From Contendibacter sp031732755 (GTDB taxonomy: Bacteria; Pseudomonadota; Gammaproteobacteria; Competibacterales; Competibacteraceae): a stretch of 64,000 bases of DNA. Every line of letters starts with the position of its first letter. Within the stretch, counting starts at the first letter, position 1. Positions 25,854 to 35,281 of the stretch are shown here, one piece after another. Made by a program: the position numbers and the translations under genes. The stretch is from positions 62,001-126,000 of the forward strand of contig JAVMKI010000029.1 of NCBI GenBank assembly GCA_031732755.1. Reading direction: 5' to 3'. The notes under the pieces were generated by a model, which worked only from the letters and a program-made list of their open reading frames with translations, did no database searches and had not been told where the DNA came from.

Positions 25854-27969
25854 ATGTTACGTCGTCTATTATCCCTCCCAGTTTTGTCTATGATATTGAT
25901 TTTTACCTATATTTTTGATGAACCCGTTGAGGCTGCCACTTTCACCGTCACCAATCTCGATGACAGTGGCCCCGGTTCGCTACGCCAGGCGATCCTCGAC
26001 GCCAACGCTGCGGCGGGCGATAACACAGTCAACTTCCAAAATGGCCTGAGCGGAACGATCACGCTAAGCAGTGGGGAACTGTCCGTTACGGGCGATATCG
26101 TGATTAATGGTCCGGGGGCAGACGTGCTGGCGATCAGCGGCAAACGCACATCACGGGTTTTCTTGGTCGACCAAGGCGCTGTGGCCACCATCCAGGCGCT
26201 CACTGTGAAGGAGGGTCATCCAGCTACCGGTGACGGCGGTGGAATCCTCGTCTACGGTGGTACGTTGACCGTCAACCGCTGCGTCATATCGAATAACTCG
26301 GCTACCTACAGCGGTGGCATCGGCAACCAGGGAGGCACGCTGACGCTCACCAACAGCACCGTGTTTGGCAACTACGCCGAGTTCGACGCCGGCGGTGTTG
26401 GCAGCGGCGCTGGCGGCATGTTGACGATCGTCAATAGTACGTTGTACGGCAACTACGCCGGCACGAACGGCGGCGGTATTTACAACTTCCCTTCCAACTC
26501 CCTAAGCGTTTACAACAGCACCCTGACGGGCAACTTTGCTTTCAATTGTGGCGGCGGCATTGGCAGCGAGAATACCATGACAATCGCTAACAGTTTGGTC
26601 AGTGGCAATACTATCCGCTATCCAGCGACTCCGGGAGGTGAGGTTTGTAGTTTGGGGAGCTCAATCTCCTTTGCTTCTCAGGGTCACAATTTGTTCGGCG
26701 AGAATGGTCTGTCGGGAGTGTCAAATGCGGTATTGCATCCTAGCGACCGGATTCCCTCTGGCCCGGTCAGTACTGTTCTTAACCCAGTCACCAACAATGG
26801 CGGTCCGACGCCAACCCTGCTGCCGGCCCCCAACGGCCCGGCGATCAACGCCGGCGATAACACCCTGATCCCGGTGGGTGTGACCACCGACCAGCGCGGG
26901 ACCGGCTTCCCGCGCATCGTTAACGAGACTGTGGACATCGGCGCGGCGGAGGTGCAGCCCTCGGACAGCCTGGTGGCCGGCCTGACTAGCGCCGGCCAAA
27001 TTTACTATACGGTGGTGACGCCTGCGGTCGCGGGCGACGGGTTACTTGTGGGCGAGGCGCCGAATGCCACCCACGCCAGCAGCACCTGGACCCAGGTGCC
27101 TGGCCAACTAGCCCGTTTGTACGTGGGCGACTTCAACGGCGACGGCGAGGGCGACCTGGTCGGCATCGCCAGCAACGGCACCATCTGGGAAACCACCGAG
27201 CGCGGTGCCTGGACCCAAATCCCCGGTGGGCTGGGTCAAATCGGCGTTGGCGATTTCACGGGCACGGGGCAAGACGGCCTGGCCGGGCTGGCCAGCAACG
27301 GCACGATCTGGTACACGACCACGATGACCGGGTGGACGCAGGTTCCCGGTCAGTTGAGTCAGTTGGTCACCGGCGATTTCAACGGCGACGGTCGGGCCGA
27401 CCTAGCTGGGATCGCCAGCAACGGCTCGATTTGGTACAGCACCGACCTGGCGACCTGGAACCAAGTTCCTGGCGCCCTGGCCCAACTGCGCGCGGGCGAC
27501 CTCAACGGCGACGGCAAGGCCGATCTGGCCGGGATTGCCAGCAACGGCTCGGTCTGGTACAGCACCACCCTGAACGGTTGGACCCAGGTTCCTGGCGGCT
27601 TGGCCCAACTGCAAGTGGGCGATTTCAATGGCGACGGCAAGGCCGATCTGGCCGGGATCGCTAGCAACGGCTCGGTCTGGTACAGCACCACCCTGAACGG
27701 TTGGACCCAGGTTCCTGNNNNNNNNNNNNNNNNNNNNNNNNNNNNNNNNNNNNNNNNNNNNNNNNNNNNNNNNNNNNNNNNNNNNNNNNNNNNNNNNNNN
27801 NNNNNNNNNNNNNNNNNGTGCGCTGAGTCAGTTGACGGTCAGCGACATCAACGGCGACGGTCACGTTGACCTGACCGGCTTGGCGAGCAACGGCACCATC
27901 TGGTACAGCACGGACCTGACTGGTTGGAACAACCTGCCCGGCCAACTCGCTCAGTTGGCCGGGCATTGA
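25854..27969 (+). CDS. Secreted beta-helix protein with 41-residue Ca-loop repeats (contains assembly gap)
   Basis: A large exported protein. A signal peptide (cleavage near VEAA, residue 28) is followed by a parallel beta-helix region of about 300 residues opening with DDSGPGSLRQAILDAN, the pattern seen in surface proteins with CSLREA-like motifs. The C-terminal half is a tandem repeat with a 41-residue (123-base) period; each copy has a calcium-loop motif like DFNGDGKADLAGIASNG. Five to six copies are readable before the gap of 100 N (27718-27817), and one more copy ends at TGA 27969. The frames on the two sides differ by one across the arbitrary gap length, so the gap is a placeholder and the gene is probably intact. 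The start has GGAGGAG. Likely role: cell surface or matrix; not demonstrated. Confidence 0.8.
27083..27717 (+). repeat. Tandem 123-base protein-coding repeats
   Basis: Units of 123 bases encode the 41-residue repeats. The copies at about 27477-27599 and 27600-27717 are nearly identical at the DNA level, while earlier copies are more diverged. The assembly gap begins inside the near-identical part. Confidence 0.85.
27718..27817. other. Assembly gap (100 N)
   Basis: Exactly 100 undetermined bases, a conventional placeholder. It lies in near-identical repeats, so the real number of repeat copies is unknown. Confidence 0.98.
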
Positions 27970-28149
27970 CCCCGCTCTACCCGGGTTGGCGCCACCTCCG
28001 GTGCCGATCCGATTAGCGGGTGGGGTTGGTGTCCAGCAGTTGTTTCTTCGCACCGCCTTGCACCCTTTCTTTCCCACCCGCAATAACCCGCTCGACCCCG
28101 CTATTCCAGGAACGCAGTAGCGCGGTCGCGAATCGCGGGTGGCGCGGTA

Positions 28150-29892
28150 TCATCGCGCTACGATGCGCCCCTCGATCCGCCGGATCACTGGCGATTTGGT
28201 CTTGAATTCCCCGACCAACAAATCCAGTTCCAGAACGCCGGTGTCGCGGCAATAGCCATTGGGTTGGGCGCAGGCGTCCTTGAGCATGGTGTAGGCATCG
28301 CCGCCACCGACCATGAAACTGTTGACAGCGATCCGATAGGTGGCTGCCAGATCCACCGGAACGCCGTTGATCGTCAGCGCCGTGACCCGGCCCCCCGAGC
28401 GCAACGCCGTCGGACATGACGCCGCCGTGCAGTACGCCAGCTTCAGGCCGGCCACCTGCGGGAAAGCGCCTCCTCCCGGCTGGGACAAGCCATGGTCCAG
28501 CGCGGCAACCAGCGTTTCCCCCTTAAGATCCAACACTACCAGCGTATTGCCGAACGGCAGCACCGCTAGGGCATTTTCGAAGGTCACGTCACCTGCGTTG
28601 AGGCTGGCGCGGATGCCGCCGCTATTGACGAGGGTTGCCACCGCGCGGTCCGACCGGGTCGCCGCCGCCAGCAGCACATCGGCGATCAAGTTGCCCAACG
28701 GCATCTCCCGAGTGCGGAGACCAGGCTCCCGGTTCCCGTCGAAAAACATCCCGGCCTGTCCGATCACCGTGTTGGCGAATTGATCCATCGGTTTGCGATA
28801 GGCCGCAACCTGTGCTTTGACCGCTGGATCTTCCGGCGCGACCTGTTGGCCACAGTCCACCGCACCGCGCGCGAATGCGCAGCCACGCACGAAAATCGGC
28901 TTGGCCTCCCAACGTTCGATAACTCCGCGCTCATCGAACGACACTTTCAGTTGACCTAGCCAACGACCCCATTCGTAGTTGCTCACTACCAGCACCGGCT
29001 TGCCATCGGCGGCGGTCGCCACGGTCGGATACGGTCCCTTCACCAAGGCGCCTTGTCCGGGCGCGACCGCTTCCACCGCTACCGGGTCGCCGAGCAGGGC
29101 GTGATCGTGGCCGGCGACGATGACATCCACGCCTTTTAAGCGCGGCGCCTGCATCAGATCCACCGGATAACCGGAGTGCGATAATAGAATGATCTTGTTG
29201 ATCCCCGCCGCGGTCAGGTGATCCGCTTCTTGCTGAATGCTCGTGGCGTAGTCAAGAAAACGAACGTTGGGACCGGGGCTGGAAATCGCCGGGACATCCT
29301 GGGTCACGACGCCCAGAATCCCGAACCGTTCGCCACCGCGCTCCAACACCACGCTGCGCGCGAATAATCCCCGCAGCGCGGGCTCTGCGGTGACGTCCAC
29401 GTTGGTGGCGACGATGGGCGGGCGCGGCTTCTCGGTGGGGTAGGAAACCCCGGCGATGACCACCGGATCGCCGCGCAGCGCCCGGCCAAGCTCCGCCGGA
29501 CCCAGGTCAAACTCGTGGTTGCCCAGGGTAAGAGCGTCATAGCCCAGGGCGTTCAGCGCCATGATTTCCGCCGAGCCTTTCCAGGCGTTGTAGAAGAGGG
29601 TGCCCTGAAAATTGTCGCCGGCGTCCAGCAGCAACACGTTCGGCTCGCTGGCCCGGATGCCATCGATCAACGTCTTGCGGCGAGCAACGCCACCTTGTTG
29701 CGGCCCCTGGTTTCCTGCGGTCAGCTCCTGGTCGCGCGGAAACGGCTCCAGATGGCTGTGGACATCGTTGGTGTGCAACAGCGTCAGCGTAATAGGCCGC
29801 GAGGACGGCGGATCGCTGGAACCGGCGCAGCCACTCAAACCCAAGAGACTCAACGTCGCCAGCACGGCTCCAACCATTGGGTTTCGATCCAT
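28150..29892 (-). CDS. 5'-nucleotidase / metallophosphoesterase lipoprotein (UshA family)
   Basis: A 580-residue lipoprotein (lipobox LSGC, about residue 21). The N-terminal calcineurin-like domain has the metal-binding motifs LLHTNDVHSHLEPF and GNHEFDLG and GHDH. The C-terminal 5'-nucleotidase domain contains NSGGIRASLNAG and the GGGDAYTML region. UshA-type enzymes hydrolyse extracellular nucleotides and nucleotide sugars. An ATG seven codons upstream exists, but AGGA nine bases before 29892 supports this start. It is divergent from fdxA. Confidence 0.87.
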   Translation of the reverse strand: MDRNPMVGAVLATLSLLGLSGCAGSSDPPSSRPITLTLLHTNDVHSHLEPFPRDQELTAGNQGPQQGGVARRKTLIDGIRASEPNVLLLDAGDNFQGTLFYNAWKGSAEIMALNALGYDALTLGNHEFDLGPAELGRALRGDPVVIAGVSYPTEKPRPPIVATNVDVTAEPALRGLFARSVVLERGGERFGILGVVTQDVPAISSPGPNVRFLDYATSIQQEADHLTAAGINKIILLSHSGYPVDLMQAPRLKGVDVIVAGHDHALLGDPVAVEAVAPGQGALVKGPYPTVATAADGKPVLVVSNYEWGRWLGQLKVSFDERGVIERWEAKPIFVRGCAFARGAVDCGQQVAPEDPAVKAQVAAYRKPMDQFANTVIGQAGMFFDGNREPGLRTREMPLGNLIADVLLAAATRSDRAVATLVNSGGIRASLNAGDVTFENALAVLPFGNTLVVLDLKGETLVAALDHGLSQPGGGAFPQVAGLKLAYCTAASCPTALRSGGRVTALTINGVPVDLAATYRIAVNSFMVGGGDAYTMLKDACAQPNGYCRDTGVLELDLLVGEFKTKSPVIRRIEGRIVAR

Positions 29893-29993
29893 GTTCGTGT
29901 TCCTGTAGGTCATGCGGATATGATCTGCCCAAGCCGGATGATCGCGGTTAAGATAACATGATGCCGGTTTTCCGGCTTTTCAGGGGACTGCCC

Positions 29994-30317
29994 ATGACGT
30001 TCGTCGTTACTGAAAATTGCATCAAGTGCAAATACACCGACTGCGTGGAAGTATGCCCGGTGGATTGTTTCCACGAGGGACCGAATTTCCTGGTCATCGA
30101 TCCCGACGAATGCATTGACTGCACGCTGTGCGAGCCGGAATGTCCGGCCCACGCGATTTTCGCCGAGGATGACGTGCCGGTTGACCAACAACAGTTCCTG
30201 GCGCTCAACGCCGAATTGGCTACACAGTGGCCGGTGATCACCGCTAAGAAGGACCCGCCGCCCGATGCGACCGACTGGGACGGTAAGCCCAACAAGCGGC
30301 AATATCTCCAGCGCTGA
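29994..30317 (+). CDS. fdxA: 7Fe ferredoxin FdxA
   Basis: A 107-residue ferredoxin with 3Fe-4S ligands Cys9, Cys17 and Cys50 and 4Fe-4S ligands Cys21, Cys40, Cys43 and Cys46, as in Azotobacter-type FdI. The ATG at 29994 follows an AGGGGA ribosome site; an in-frame extension upstream is not conserved. A short GCCGG-TTTT-CCGGC hairpin with four T lies 14 bases before the start and might act in the leader. The mutY-cnoX style neighbours give no redox partner. Confidence 0.93.
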   Translation: MTFVVTENCIKCKYTDCVEVCPVDCFHEGPNFLVIDPDECIDCTLCEPECPAHAIFAEDDVPVDQQQFLALNAELATQWPVITAKKDPPPDATDWDGKPNKRQYLQR

Positions 30318-30425
30318 CCCCGAGCGTTTTGGCCCCGCCCGTTGAAAGTGCGGCCCGCGCCTCCATTTCCGAATTATCGCCGAACATCGTCGCCGCCCGG
30401 CGCGGCCCTTGTGGATCTTTGAATA

Positions 30426-31289
30426 ATGAGCGAATCGCCCTACGTTTTTGATGTCAATCAACAAAATTTCGCCTCGGTGGTGGTGGAAAACTCCCAGCGC
30501 GTGCCAGTGCTGGTGGATTTCTGGGCCGACTGGTGCCAACCCTGCCGGACGCTCACCCCGTTGTTGACCAAGCTGGCCCAGGAGTATCGGGGCGGTTTCA
30601 TTCTCGCCAAGGTCAACGCCGACGCCGAGCAGGGGTTGGCCGGCCATTTCCGGGTGCGCAGTCTGCCGACGGTGATGGTGGTCTGGCAGGGTCAGATCAT
30701 GGACCAACTGGTTGGGGTTCAGCCGGAATCGGCCTACCGCGCGATCATTGATCAATTGCGCGCCAGCCCCACCGATCAACTTTTGGAGCAGGTGAATATA
30801 CTTTGGCAGCAGGGTCGCCAGAAGCAGGTGATCGAGTTGTTGCGCGAGGCGTTGAGGCAGGAGCCGGATCGTATTGAGCTGAAGGTGGCGTTGGCCGACA
30901 AACTCATGCAACTGGATCGCGGCGAGGAGGCGCGGACGCTGTTGCAAAGCCTGCCGGCGGAGGAACGCGACCGCCAACCCGCCAGTGGCCTGCTGGCGCG
31001 ACTGCAATTCGTCGATCTGGTCCAGGGCGCGCCAGACTTGGCCACGCTGGAGGCCAAAGTGCGCGCGCAGCCGAACGATTGCGCCGCCCGCCAACACCTG
31101 GCGGCCCGTTATGTATTGGCCGGTGACTATGAAGCGGCGCTGGAGCAGTTCATGGATATTCTGCGGCGCGATCCCAAGTTCGGGGATGGAGCCGGACGCC
31201 AGGGTCTGATCATGATGTTCGAGATGCTCGGCAACGAGCATCCGCTCGTCGTGACCTACCGGCGGCGAATGTTCTCGCTACTGCATTGA
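30426..31289 (+). CDS. cnoX: CnoX/YbbN-like thioredoxin with TPR domain
   Basis: A 287-residue protein: thioredoxin fold (residues 1-115) with active site WCQPC (Cys37, Cys40), followed by TPR-like helices. This matches CnoX (YbbN), a chaperone-redoxin that hands clients to GroEL or DnaK. In E. coli the first cysteine is replaced, so the enzyme is redox-inactive; here the CXXC is complete. It heads a run of four plus-strand genes and is 36 bases from the next. Confidence 0.87.
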   Translation: MSESPYVFDVNQQNFASVVVENSQRVPVLVDFWADWCQPCRTLTPLLTKLAQEYRGGFILAKVNADAEQGLAGHFRVRSLPTVMVVWQGQIMDQLVGVQPESAYRAIIDQLRASPTDQLLEQVNILWQQGRQKQVIELLREALRQEPDRIELKVALADKLMQLDRGEEARTLLQSLPAEERDRQPASGLLARLQFVDLVQGAPDLATLEAKVRAQPNDCAARQHLAARYVLAGDYEAALEQFMDILRRDPKFGDGAGRQGLIMMFEMLGNEHPLVVTYRRRMFSLLH

Positions 31290-31325
31290 ACGCCGCTCGA
31301 CCTTGGCGATGCGAACCCCCCGGCC

Positions 31326-32414
31326 ATGACGACCGAGCGGCGGACGCTCGATACGCTGCGCGCCCAGGCCCGTCAGGCCCGCGTGGTCGGGAATTATGCC
31401 CAGGCGGCTCGGCTGGAACGTCAAGTGGTGGAGCAAGCCGGGGCGCTAGGCTGGATCGGTGAACGCACGCGGGCGCTGTTGTGGGAGGGTTACAGCCTGC
31501 GCCAAGCCGGCGAGGACGATCTGGCGCTGGCGGTGCTGCTACAAGCCGCCAGCGAACGGGCCACGACCGCCGATCCCGCCGATGTCTTCAGCGCCCTGAT
31601 GGCCATCGTGCATATCAGTCTTGATCGCAAGTCCGCCGGTTTTTGCCGCGCGGTGCTTGATCAGGGGCGACGGTTGTTGGTGGACCTTCGGCAACCCTGG
31701 ACCGCGTCGCTGGATTATCTGGCCGGCGAGCTGGCGTTTCGCCGAGGCGATTTCACCGCCGCCTGGAACTGGCATTCCCGCGCTTGGGCCGATTGGCGCG
31801 ATGCGCATCCCCGCCTGACGGCGGTCACTCATCTTTGGGCATTGTGCCGCACCGCCTTCCGTCATCGCGCGGTGGACGAACTGACGCGACTGACGCGGAC
31901 CATCGCCGATCTGGACCCCACCTCCCTGCTGGAACGACAACTGATTCAGCGAGCGCGACTGCTGAACTGGCGGATGCGGCGGACGCTCTCTCCCACGAGA
32001 ACCGCCCCGGTCGATGGGGCTTTGGCGTTACTGACGACCCCTGTCGAAGGCCATCGTGATTTCGGCATGCGCCAGGATGCATTACGGGTGTTGGTGCTGG
32101 CGGGATGCTGGGAGGAGATAGACGCCACGTTGTCGCGTCGACCGCTGGACCCCGAACGCTTCGAGGACGCGCTGTTATTAGGGGATTTGGCGCTGGGTCG
32201 AGCGCGAACGGCGCTGGGATGGCCGGCGGTGGACGATGACTACGGCGAGTCGACTAATAGCGATCCCATGCCGTCTTGCCCACTGGCGACCGAGACCCTG
32301 CGCCAAGCGGAGAGTTACTATCGCGCCGCGTTGCCGCTGGCCGCCATCGAAGATGAACGGCTGGAAACCAACTGGCATGGCGCGACCATTCAGGAGCGAT
32401 TATGGCGGACATGA
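31326..32414 (+). CDS. Unrecognised helical repeat protein upstream of XPB-like helicase
   Basis: A 362-residue protein that I do not recognise. It is almost all helical, with TPR-like patterns (YAQAARLERQVVEQAGALGW; LAFRRGDFTAAWNWHSRAW). No signal peptide, membrane segment or catalytic motif is visible. Its end overlaps the start of the XPB-like helicase gene by 13 bases, so the two are translationally coupled, and the helicase in turn overlaps the DUF790 nuclease. The tight linkage suggests an adaptor or partner for that machine; this is inference. Confidence 0.65.
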   Translation: MTTERRTLDTLRAQARQARVVGNYAQAARLERQVVEQAGALGWIGERTRALLWEGYSLRQAGEDDLALAVLLQAASERATTADPADVFSALMAIVHISLDRKSAGFCRAVLDQGRRLLVDLRQPWTASLDYLAGELAFRRGDFTAAWNWHSRAWADWRDAHPRLTAVTHLWALCRTAFRHRAVDELTRLTRTIADLDPTSLLERQLIQRARLLNWRMRRTLSPTRTAPVDGALALLTTPVEGHRDFGMRQDALRVLVLAGCWEEIDATLSRRPLDPERFEDALLLGDLALGRARTALGWPAVDDDYGESTNSDPMPSCPLATETLRQAESYYRAALPLAAIEDERLETNWHGATIQERLWRT

Positions 32415-33904
32415 AACACCGGACCAAAGACACCGCCGGTCTGTACCACACCGGCCGCGAGGATGCCGAATGCCAGTTGCGGTTCGACCGAGGTACCCTG
32501 CTGCTGGAGGGCGTGGCCGAGTTGCCCGCCGGACTGGATGCCTGGTTTTGTTACGATCCCCGCGTGGACGCCTACCGCGCGCCGGCTCACCGCTACGGCG
32601 AGATCATCGGGCCGTTGAAGGGCGAACTAGCCCGCAACAAAGCACCGCGCTACCAGCGCCGGGAATTGGCGTGCGCCCTGAAAATGGTGCCTTACCCGCA
32701 TCAACAGGAAGCGCTCGCGGCCTGGCAGGCAGCGAAGGGGCGCGGCGTGGTGGTGCTGCCAACCGGAGCCGGCAAAACCCTGGTCGGGCTGCTGGCGCTG
32801 TGTTGGGCGCGGCGCGACGGTTTGATCATGGTTCCCACCCTGGATCTGATGCAACAATGGTATGCGCTGCTGCGGGCGGCGTTTCCCGATCAGGAAATCG
32901 GCCTGATTGGCGGTGGTTACCACGAACCGCAACCGCTGACGATCGCGACCTACGACTCCGCCGCCCGGCATATCGAGCGGCTGGGCGACCGCTTCGGCCT
33001 GCTGATCTTCGACGAGGTGCACCACCTGCCTTCGGAATTCTACCGGGTGATCGCCGAGTTTTCGCTCGCGCCCTACCGATTGGGGTTGACCGCCACGCCC
33101 GAGCGCAGCGATGGCAAGGATGCGGACCTGCTTGAGCTCGTGGGTCCCATTGTCTACCGCAAGCGCCCCGAACAACTGGCGGGCGATGTGTTGGCGGATT
33201 TTCAGGTGCGGCCGGTGCATGTGGACCTGTCCCCCGCCGAGCGCGGCGCTTATCAACAGGCGTTGGACGAGCGTAATGCCTTTTTGCAAGCGAACCACCT
33301 GGGATTGAACACGCTGGAAGGCTGGAACCGGTTTGTGATGCTGTCGGCGCGCAGCGTCGAGGGGCGGCGCGCCATGCGCGCCCACCGCGACGCTCGCCGC
33401 ATTGCCCACGCCACCCCGGCCAAGCTGCGCGCGCTGGGCATGATCATGGCCAACCATCCGGGCGCGAAGACGGTGATCTTCACCGAAGATAACGCCACCG
33501 CCTACGAAATCTCGCAGCGGTTTCTGATTCCCTGTCTGACGCATCAAACCGCGATCAAGGAACGACAGGACACTCTCGACCGCTTTAAAGCCGGGGTTTA
33601 CACCGCCATCGTGACCAGCAACGTGCTCAACGAAGGGGTGGATGTGCCGGATGCTTCGGTCGGGGTGATCCTGTCGGGCAGCGCCTCGGCGCGGGAATTT
33701 GTGCAGCGGCTGGGGCGCATCCTGCGGCGCGGCGATGGCAAGCAGGCGGTGTTGTATGAAGTCATCGCCCGGGAAACCCGCGAGGAGCGAGTGGCCGACC
33801 GGCGCCGCACGCCACCCGATGCGAGCCGCAAGGCGGAGCGGATCGAAGCCACGTTGGCGTTGTTCGACCCGGAACGGCCCGCCGGTCTTAAACCGGGCCG
33901 CTGA
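32402..33904 (+). CDS. XPB-like superfamily 2 DNA helicase
   Basis: A 500-residue SF2 helicase. An N-terminal domain of about 95 residues precedes the core. Walker A is LPTGAGKTLV (about residue 120), motif II is FDEVHHLP (about 203) and motif III is GLTATPERSDGKD. The C-terminal RecA lobe has TSNVLNEGVDVP and the arginine-finger motif QRLGRILRR. The DEVH box and short size resemble archaeal/bacterial XPB (Ssl2/Rad25) enzymes. Its stop and the ATG of the DUF790 gene share one base (TGATG). In archaea XPB works with Bax1, a DUF790 protein, so the pair is a probable helicase-nuclease complex in DNA repair. Confidence 0.87.
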   Translation: MADMKHRTKDTAGLYHTGREDAECQLRFDRGTLLLEGVAELPAGLDAWFCYDPRVDAYRAPAHRYGEIIGPLKGELARNKAPRYQRRELACALKMVPYPHQQEALAAWQAAKGRGVVVLPTGAGKTLVGLLALCWARRDGLIMVPTLDLMQQWYALLRAAFPDQEIGLIGGGYHEPQPLTIATYDSAARHIERLGDRFGLLIFDEVHHLPSEFYRVIAEFSLAPYRLGLTATPERSDGKDADLLELVGPIVYRKRPEQLAGDVLADFQVRPVHVDLSPAERGAYQQALDERNAFLQANHLGLNTLEGWNRFVMLSARSVEGRRAMRAHRDARRIAHATPAKLRALGMIMANHPGAKTVIFTEDNATAYEISQRFLIPCLTHQTAIKERQDTLDRFKAGVYTAIVTSNVLNEGVDVPDASVGVILSGSASAREFVQRLGRILRRGDGKQAVLYEVIARETREERVADRRRTPPDASRKAERIEATLALFDPERPAGLKPGR

Positions 33905-35112
33905 TGCTTCCTTCCGATCTTCTTTTCTCCCACAAGCGCGGCTCCCAAGTCTATCCTCGCTTTCTGCGCCGGGAACAGCAGGTCTGGGCCGAACAGGTGC
34001 TGAACCTGATCCGCGCGCATCAGCATCGCTGCCGGGGCGAGTTGCAAGCGGCTCTGCGGGCGCTGGAAGGCGATTCGCCCGATTACCGCGTCGTGCGCGG
34101 CTTTGCCCATCTGGCCTTGAACGCCGCCGAATTCACCTTGGCCATCGGCGAACCGGAGCCGGAAACGCTGCGGCGCGAAGTCTTCACCCTCGCCACCGAG
34201 CGCGGCGCTTATGGCGAAACCCAGGCGCGGGAAGTGCTGGAATCCGTGGCGCCGCGCTATCGACTCGAAGCGGAAACCCTACGCGAGGCGCTGTACGCCG
34301 ATCTACCGGAAAATCATCTGCTCACCGCGTTACCGGATTTTACCGTGGATCAGTTGGTGGATCGCTACAACCTGGCCCAGGCCCAAGGCATCTTGTACTC
34401 GGCGCTGTGCCTGCGCCTCACCGCTCATCGCAACGTTCCCGGCGAGTACCGTCGCCTGTTTCAGCATCTCAAGTTCCACGGGCTGATGTACGCGGTCGAG
34501 GGTAACCTTGATGACGGCTATCAAATCTACGTGGACGGACCCGCCAGCTTGTTCAAGCAGACCCGCAAGTACGGTCTGCAAATGGCGTTGTTCCTGCCGG
34601 CGCTGCTGCGGGTGAGTCGCTGGGAAATGGAAGCGGTATTACAGCGGGACGGGCAGGAGTTGAGCTACCGGCTCGACGCCCAATCGCCGCTCAAACCATT
34701 GACCGCCGCGCCGCCGGTCTACGACAGCCTGCTGGAGGAAAGCTTCGCCCGCCGCTGGGAAAGGCTGGGGACGCCGTGGGCGCTGGAGCGGGAAGTGGAG
34801 ATCGTGGATTTGAAGGGGACGGTGTTCGTGCCCGACTTCGCCCTGCGTCATCCCGACGGTCGGGTGGCGCATGTCGAGATCATGGGGTTCTGGCACCCCG
34901 ACTATCTGCGCCGCAAGCTGGACAAGTTGCGCCGCGCCGCCATGCCTGATCTCATCGTCGCCGTGTCGGAACGCCTGAATGTCGGCGCGGATGATTTTCG
35001 GGATATCCCTGGACCGGTGCTGTTCTTCAAGGGCAAGCTTGAACCGCGCGCGGTGCTGGACCGGCTGGAGCATTTACCCGTGATGGTTCAAGCAGGGCTT
35101 GCCGGTGGATAG
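33904..35112 (+). CDS. DUF790 family nuclease (Bax1-like partner of XPB)
   Basis: A 402-residue DUF790 protein. The opening LPSDLLFSHKRGSQVYPRFL is typical. Near the C terminus the block FVPDFALRHPDG (Asp311), then HVEIMGFWHPDYLRRKLDKL (Glu325 plus a later Lys), forms a PD-(D/E)XK-type nuclease core, as proposed for archaeal Bax1 (binds archaeal XPB). It is translationally coupled to the XPB-like helicase. Archaeal XPB-Bax1 unwinds and incises damaged DNA; the same role here is inferred from the pair. Confidence 0.83.
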   Translation: MLPSDLLFSHKRGSQVYPRFLRREQQVWAEQVLNLIRAHQHRCRGELQAALRALEGDSPDYRVVRGFAHLALNAAEFTLAIGEPEPETLRREVFTLATERGAYGETQAREVLESVAPRYRLEAETLREALYADLPENHLLTALPDFTVDQLVDRYNLAQAQGILYSALCLRLTAHRNVPGEYRRLFQHLKFHGLMYAVEGNLDDGYQIYVDGPASLFKQTRKYGLQMALFLPALLRVSRWEMEAVLQRDGQELSYRLDAQSPLKPLTAAPPVYDSLLEESFARRWERLGTPWALEREVEIVDLKGTVFVPDFALRHPDGRVAHVEIMGFWHPDYLRRKLDKLRRAAMPDLIVAVSERLNVGADDFRDIPGPVLFFKGKLEPRAVLDRLEHLPVMVQAGLAGG

Positions 35113-35150
35113 GGACAGCGATGCGCGAGCGAGGTCCGATCCATCTGGGC

Positions 35151-35250
35151 CGTGGTGTCTGGCCGCGCGGAAGATGCGGCGTGAGACACCACGGTCGGAG
35201 CAGCGGCGCGCCTTCCGCCGGGTAAGGCAGTCATCGCCGTGAGCGATGAC
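35151..35250. repeat. Paired hairpins between convergent genes
   Basis: A 10-bp perfect stem (CGTGGTGTCT with AGACACCACG, 35151-35193) encloses a 5-bp inner stem. A second hairpin (GTCATCGC/GCGATGAC, 35230-35250) follows. Neither has a T run. They lie between the DUF790 gene and the SDR gene, whose ends face each other, and may act as transcript-end structures for both strands. Confidence 0.5.
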
Positions 35251-35281
35251 CGATCCTGGGTTTCTAACGCGCCGGTCGGGT

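Noticed and set aside
27083..27717. Regular spaced repeats as a possible CRISPR array
   Set aside because: The 123-base units are entirely coding, have no spacers, and translate into 41-residue protein repeats.
27818..27869. Continuation of the beta-helix frame through the N gap to a stop at 27869
   Set aside because: An artefact of the 100-N placeholder. The frame that keeps the repeat pattern after the gap ends at 27969.
29963..29980. Hairpin with four T before fdxA as a terminator
   Set aside because: The stem is only five base pairs and no plus-strand gene ends upstream; it is mentioned only as a possible leader structure.
29910..31241. A 443-residue minus-strand reading frame over fdxA and cnoX
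   Set aside because: It runs across two well-supported plus-strand genes and the gap between them, and its translation resembles no protein family.
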